DNA of 64,000 nt from Clostridium estertheticum (GTDB lineage Bacteria; Bacillota; Clostridia; Clostridiales; Clostridiaceae), in NCBI RefSeq assembly GCF_011065935.2, contig NZ_JAAMNH020000001.1, positions 3,183,001 through 3,247,000 on the forward strand. The letters are read 5' to 3'. The notes beneath the pieces were generated by a model. The model did no database searches and was not told where the DNA came from. It was given only the letters and a program-made list of their open reading frames with translations. Shown here in pieces: positions 60,414 through 64,000 of this stretch (position 1 is the stretch's first letter; each line of letters begins with the position of its first letter). The translations under genes were made by a program, and so were the position numbers.

Positions 60414-60726
60414 AAATTTCCTCCTCGAAAAAAAATAAGATTATGGTGTTCTAATCTATATTTCTCTAGTTTCTGTAATTTTGTAGTTTTCTAGTAAAGT
60501 ATTCTACGTAAAATTAATAAACCCTTCATTCATCACAAATTATTATATAAATATAAAATAATATTAGATATTTATTATATAATGACTTGATTTATCTTTT
60601 TTGTATAATATTTTTAAATTAGTAATAATAAATTAAGTAGTTAACTTATCAGTTTAAATTAAAAATGATATAATGGATAATGTGCTTACTATTATAACAC
60701 TTTTAATGAAATTGGGGGATTAATTT
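60414..60726. other. Divergent intergenic region, pullulanase and MATE genes
   Basis: About 310 very AT-rich bases without a gene. The MATE promoter lies at its right end. I could not fix a promoter for the pullulanase and saw no TGCAA-type operator like those near the MalR gene. Confidence 0.5.
60646..60674 (+). promoter_or_regulatory. Promoter of the MATE gene
   Basis: TTATCA (60646-60651), 17 bp, then a perfect TATAAT (60669-60674), about 50 bp before the start codon. Confidence 0.55.
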
Positions 60727-62094
60727 ATGGACATGAAGGAAAGAAAGAATCTTATACTACAAGGTTCAATGTACAAGGTAATAATAACCTTGGCAGCACC
60801 AATAATGATTAGTAATTTAATACAGACTTTATATAGTTTAATTGATGGAATTTGGGTAAGTAAATTAGGTTCAATACAATTTGCAGCTGTATCCTTTGTG
60901 TGGCCAGTTATGTTCCTATTTATATCTATAGGAATTGGATTATTTATTGCAGGAACATCAATTTTATCTCAATTTATCGGTGCAGCAAAATACGACAAAG
61001 CCTCGCAATATTCCTCTCAGCTTATTGCCATTGCAGTTGTGTGTGCTATTTGTTTTTCATTTGTAGGATATTTAATGAGCCCTGTTATAATAAATGTTAT
61101 GGGAGCAAAGGGTGATTTGGCTCATTATAGTGAGATTTTTTTAAGGATAACTTTTTTAGATATGCCCTTTACCTTTTTATTTTTCTGCTTTAATGCCATT
61201 ATGAGTTCACAAGGGAACACTTTAACACCTACTATATTAAGCTCTATAAGTGTTATTATAAATGCTATTTTAGACCCCATATTTATATTTAAATTTAATA
61301 TGGGCATTGCAGGGGCCCCTATAGCTACTATTACATCAAAGGCTCTTCTTGCCGGCGCTGGATTATATATATTGCATAAATCCACTTCAAAAATAAAACC
61401 AAGCTTTAAAAACTTTAATTTTGATAAAAAAATATTAAATAAACTATTTAAGGTTGCCATACCATCTGCTATTGGACAAACAGGTTCAGCACTTGGTTTT
61501 ATAATCCTTAATGGGTTTATTGTATCCTATGGAACTTCAACACTTGCTGCCTTTGGTATGGTGAATAGAATTACTTCGCTTATTATGCAACCTGCTATGG
61601 GAATTGGCGCTTCACTAACAGCTATTGTTGGACAAAATCTTGGCTCCGGTCAATTAGAACGGGTTAAAGAAGCTTTTGTTAAGGCTTTAAAACTTACCAT
61701 AAGCATTTCAATTTTAGGATGTATAGTGCTTATATGGCAAGATAAACCAGTAGTAAATTTTTTTATACGCTCTAAGGATGACAATCGGGTAATATCTGAA
61801 GCTATTGTTTATTTAATTTATATTTCTTTTTCAATGCCCCTAATGGGTATATTCAGCGTATTTCAAGGTATATTTCAAGGATCCGGCCACACGAAATACT
61901 CCATGAATATGGAAATAAGTAGACTTTGGTTTGTAAGACTTCCTATGATATTGCTTTTTAAATATTTTACAACCGTTGGCTCCACGGGAATATGGATTTC
62001 TATGAGCTCAAGTAACTTAATTATCTGTTTGTATGGGTACTACCTCTATAGCAAGGGTGGATGGCAGGAAGCAATAATTAGAACTAATGATTAA
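60727..62094 (+). CDS. MATE-family efflux transporter
   Basis: 455 residues with 12 membrane helices in two similar halves. Typical segments: LAAPIMISNLIQTLYSLIDG with the conserved functional region near LGSIQFAAVSFVWP, and in the second half AIPSAIGQTGSALGFIILNG and QNLGSGQLERVKEA. MATE pumps expel cationic drugs or dyes with Na+ or H+ exchange. The NorM/DinF-like subfamily is probable; the ion is not evident. GGGGGAT upstream of ATG. Confidence 0.93.
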   Translation: MDMKERKNLILQGSMYKVIITLAAPIMISNLIQTLYSLIDGIWVSKLGSIQFAAVSFVWPVMFLFISIGIGLFIAGTSILSQFIGAAKYDKASQYSSQLIAIAVVCAICFSFVGYLMSPVIINVMGAKGDLAHYSEIFLRITFLDMPFTFLFFCFNAIMSSQGNTLTPTILSSISVIINAILDPIFIFKFNMGIAGAPIATITSKALLAGAGLYILHKSTSKIKPSFKNFNFDKKILNKLFKVAIPSAIGQTGSALGFIILNGFIVSYGTSTLAAFGMVNRITSLIMQPAMGIGASLTAIVGQNLGSGQLERVKEAFVKALKLTISISILGCIVLIWQDKPVVNFFIRSKDDNRVISEAIVYLIYISFSMPLMGIFSVFQGIFQGSGHTKYSMNMEISRLWFVRLPMILLFKYFTTVGSTGIWISMSSSNLIICLYGYYLYSKGGWQEAIIRTND

Positions 62095-62136
62095 ATCACC
62101 ATCCGCGGTGATGAACTGCCACTAAGATGTTAAGGA

Positions 62137-62180
62137 TAGCAAGTAACTAACTTTAAATTAGTTATTTGCTACCCTTTTTT
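62137..62180 (+). terminator. Terminator of the MATE gene
   Basis: TAGCAAGTAACTAA (62137-62150) pairs with TTAGTTATTTGCTA (62158-62171) with one G-U pair, followed by T6. Confidence 0.82.
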
Positions 62181-62207
62181 AATTTAATCATAAATCATTA
62201 CTTATAT

Positions 62208-62339
62208 TTATTGTCCTCTTGAGTTACCTCTTACAGTTTTCTTTGGTGTTGGTAAAGGAGTTTTAATGTCACCTTTAGATTCTTGACCATTAGAAGACTT
62301 GTTATTACTTGAGGGAAAGGCCGGTTTATTTTTAGCCAT
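62208..62339 (-). CDS. Small polar hypothetical protein
   Basis: 43 residues, starting MAKNKPAFPSSNNKSSNGQ and ending TPLPTPKKTVRGNSRGQ. ATG at 62337-62339 with AAGGAG eight bases upstream. Rich in Ser, Asn, Lys and Pro and probably unstructured; no family recognised. Similar in style to the 52-residue protein at 20126-20284. Confidence 0.65.
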   Translation of the reverse strand: MAKNKPAFPSSNNKSSNGQESKGDIKTPLPTPKKTVRGNSRGQ

Positions 62340-62443
62340 TATAACACTCCTTACTATTTAATGATTTTACTTTTAATATATTATATAATTATATGGATAT
62401 ATATACAAGTAATTTATGCGTAATCATTGTTTTTAACTACGAA

Positions 62444-62680
62444 TTAACTTTGTCTTTCTGAGAATACCTTATTAATAATCTCTACTCTAGAAATACCTAA
62501 AACATTAGATATTTTTAAAGATATGTTTCCATCCTTATAAAGCCTATCCTCGTTTGCATTAATTAAAATGTTAATTTTTTCTTCTAGCTTCTCATATGTC
62601 ATAACATCGTCTAAATAAAAATCTACTAAATCCTTTAAACACGCTGCTAAGGCTTTTGGGTCCTTATAAACTTTTCTCAT
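62444..62680 (-). CDS. Small clostridial conserved protein (TIGR04540-like)
   Basis: 78 residues from the ATG at 62678-62680 with AAGGAG six bases upstream; the earlier ATG lacks one. The stretch VYKDPKALAACLKDLVDFYL with MTYEKLEEKINILINANEDR resembles a family of small proteins found widely in clostridia, which I recall as TIGR04540 but cannot check. Function unknown. Confidence 0.7.
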   Translation of the reverse strand: MRKVYKDPKALAACLKDLVDFYLDDVMTYEKLEEKINILINANEDRLYKDGNISLKISNVLGISRVEIINKVFSERQS

Positions 62681-62853
62681 AATGTACTCCTTATAATTCA
62701 TTTTAATGTATATTTCTTCTTGTGTATGTAATTATATTATATCCTAATACATTTAATATTTAAAGATATCTTTAATAAATAATTTTTCATTTTTCAAAGT
62801 ATTGAGAATACAAACTGTACTAATTTTGATTTTAGCATATATTTGGTTATATA

Positions 62854-64000
62854 TTAGCTAGCCAAACTCTCTTTTAGTAGCTTAGTTAGTTCTATCTCAG
62901 GAACGGGCTTACATGCAATATACCCTTGAAACATATCGCAATTATTATTTTTTAAATAATTTAATTGATCAACTGTTTCCACACCTTCGCCGATAACACT
63001 TAACCCTAACTGCTTAGCTAAAAGAATTATAGCTCCTGCCATGCTTTTTACATCATCTTCAGACTCTATATCATCAATAAATGATTTATCTATTTTTATA
63101 GTATTTATCGGTAACATCTTAAGATATGTAAGCGAAGAATATCCACATCCAAAATCATCCAAAGCTATTCTGATATTATTATTTCTTAATATCTTCAATT
63201 TTTTAATTACCAAATCCATTGATTCCATCAATACGGTTTCTGTAATCTCAATTAGTAATAATTTCGGAGAAAGCCCAATATCCTTAAGAGTACTTAAGAC
63301 AAAATCTGTAAAATCTTTTTTGCAAAAGTTGAAGCGCTGAAACATTTACAGAAACATAAAAATTTGTGAAGCCACTGTCATAAACAGATTTTGCATACTT
63401 ACAAGCATTAATAATCACCCATTTCCCTATTTGTATTATGCTCCCATTTTCTTCGGCCGCCCTGATAAACTTATCAGGAAAAATAAGCCCGTTTTCAGGT
63501 TGTCTCCAGCGAATCAGGGCTTCAAATCCATGAATACCCCCTTGTTCAACACCAATTATTGGTTGGTAATATAGCACAAACTCATCATTTTCTATAGCTC
63601 TATGTAGATTTTCTTGCATTTTTGCTTTTTCCATTGCAGTATCACCCATTGTTTTTTTGTAAAAAGTATGTGTGTTTTTTCCTAACTCTTTAGATTTATA
63701 CATAGCTGTATCAGCATTTTTTAGAAGTTCTTCAAAAGTGGTCCCGTTGCTCGGATAAAAAACAATTCCGCTACTATGGGTAATACGAAACATATTCCCA
63801 TTAATAAAAGTAGGAGTGGCTAAGGTCTCAATCAAAGTTTTAGAATAGAGTTCTACTTCACTCTTATCCAGAGTATCTTTGATTAAAATGATGAATTCAT
63901 CCCCTCCAAGCCTAAATGCCATTGTATTTTCATTTCGGATTTCACTCAATCTTTCACCAACATAAACTAAAAGCTTGTCTCCAGTTGAATGACCATAAGA
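62854..64000 (-). pseudogene. GGDEF-EAL protein, frameshifted and cut by the right edge
   Basis: From the right edge the frame reads SYGHSTGDKLLVYVGERLSE, then the active signature LGGDEFIIL and the EAL start FEALIRWRQPENG. It stops in the wrong frame after VSVNVSALQLLQ. The proper sequence (KDFTDFVLSTL, DDFGCGYSSLTYLKMLPIN, IDKSFID, GEGVETVDQ) continues in the next frame to a stop at 62854. Removing one A from the A6 run at 63316-63321 restores one frame. Either a recent null mutation or a sequencing error. The N-terminal sensor part is outside the window. Confidence 0.85.

Overview
The window looks like a chromosome segment from a low-GC, strongly AT-rich Firmicute of the Clostridium sensu stricto type. 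Support for this comes from AGGAGG-type ribosome binding sites, near-exclusive AGA arginine codons in most genes, lipoprotein signal peptides and several small proteins of clostridial type. I saw no rRNA, tRNA, CRISPR array or complete insertion sequence. The genus call is inference from style and gene content.

Layout. 1-5.9 kb: ribose uptake operon rbsK-D-A-C-B on the minus strand, with a clear sigma-A promoter and two tandem LacI-type operators, followed by a LacI-family regulator cut by the left edge (likely RbsR). 6-10 kb: a UbiA-type prenyltransferase, the biotin transporter subunit bioY under a textbook BirA operator, an ArsC/Spx-like protein, a 12-TM-type permease and a small hypothetical. 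10.1-15.4 kb: one minus-strand run encoding a MacA-like adaptor, an ABC ATPase, a MacB-like permease, a histidine kinase and an OmpR-type regulator. 15.7-23.8 kb: a TtcA-type tRNA thiolase, the flavin transferase ApbE next to an FMN-bind lipoprotein, a PrcB-like secreted protein, several small genes (YwbE, a 22-residue peptide), a decayed gene and a membrane metallophosphoesterase. 23.9-30.4 kb: alpha-glucan use: cytoplasmic pullulanase, MalR-like repressor, beta-phosphoglucomutase and maltose phosphorylase. A second, secreted and membrane-anchored pullulanase lies at 57.7-60.4 kb. 30.5-35.7 kb: hypotheticals, a kinase-like protein, a PIN protein, cysteine synthase and a YgiQ radical SAM protein. 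35.8-42 kb: a GGDEF-EAL receptor and a DegS/DegU-like pair lying inside the wreckage of a tad (type IVc pilus) locus: broken prepilin peptidase, tadC and DUF192 remnants. 42.1-47.1 kb: an NtrB/NtrC-like pair directly upstream of amtB, which has a sigma-54 promoter. 47.2-50.7 kb: a hypothetical, an MFS permease, a DegV protein and small proteins. 50.98-54.3 kb: gatE-gatD, the archaeal-type Glu-tRNA(Gln) amidotransferase, followed by two tandem lmo0937-type membrane peptides. 55-64 kb: an RNA methylase-like protein, an alpha/beta hydrolase, the secreted pullulanase, a MATE pump, two small proteins and a frameshifted GGDEF-EAL gene running off the right edge.

How the genes work together. The ribose set imports and phosphorylates ribose. 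The glucan set debranches outside (secreted pullulanase) and inside (cytoplasmic pullulanase), then splits maltose phosphorolytically and converts beta-glucose-1-phosphate to glucose-6-phosphate. The NtrBC-like pair most likely drives amtB through sigma-54. ApbE probably flavinylates exported FMN-bind proteins.

The most notable item is gatDE. This enzyme is regarded as archaeal, yet here it forms a tight operon in a clostridial chromosome, with the GatD catalytic residues at archaeal spacing and an arginine codon use (CGT/CGC-rich) unlike its neighbours. The next most notable is the decayed tad locus around an intact two-component system.
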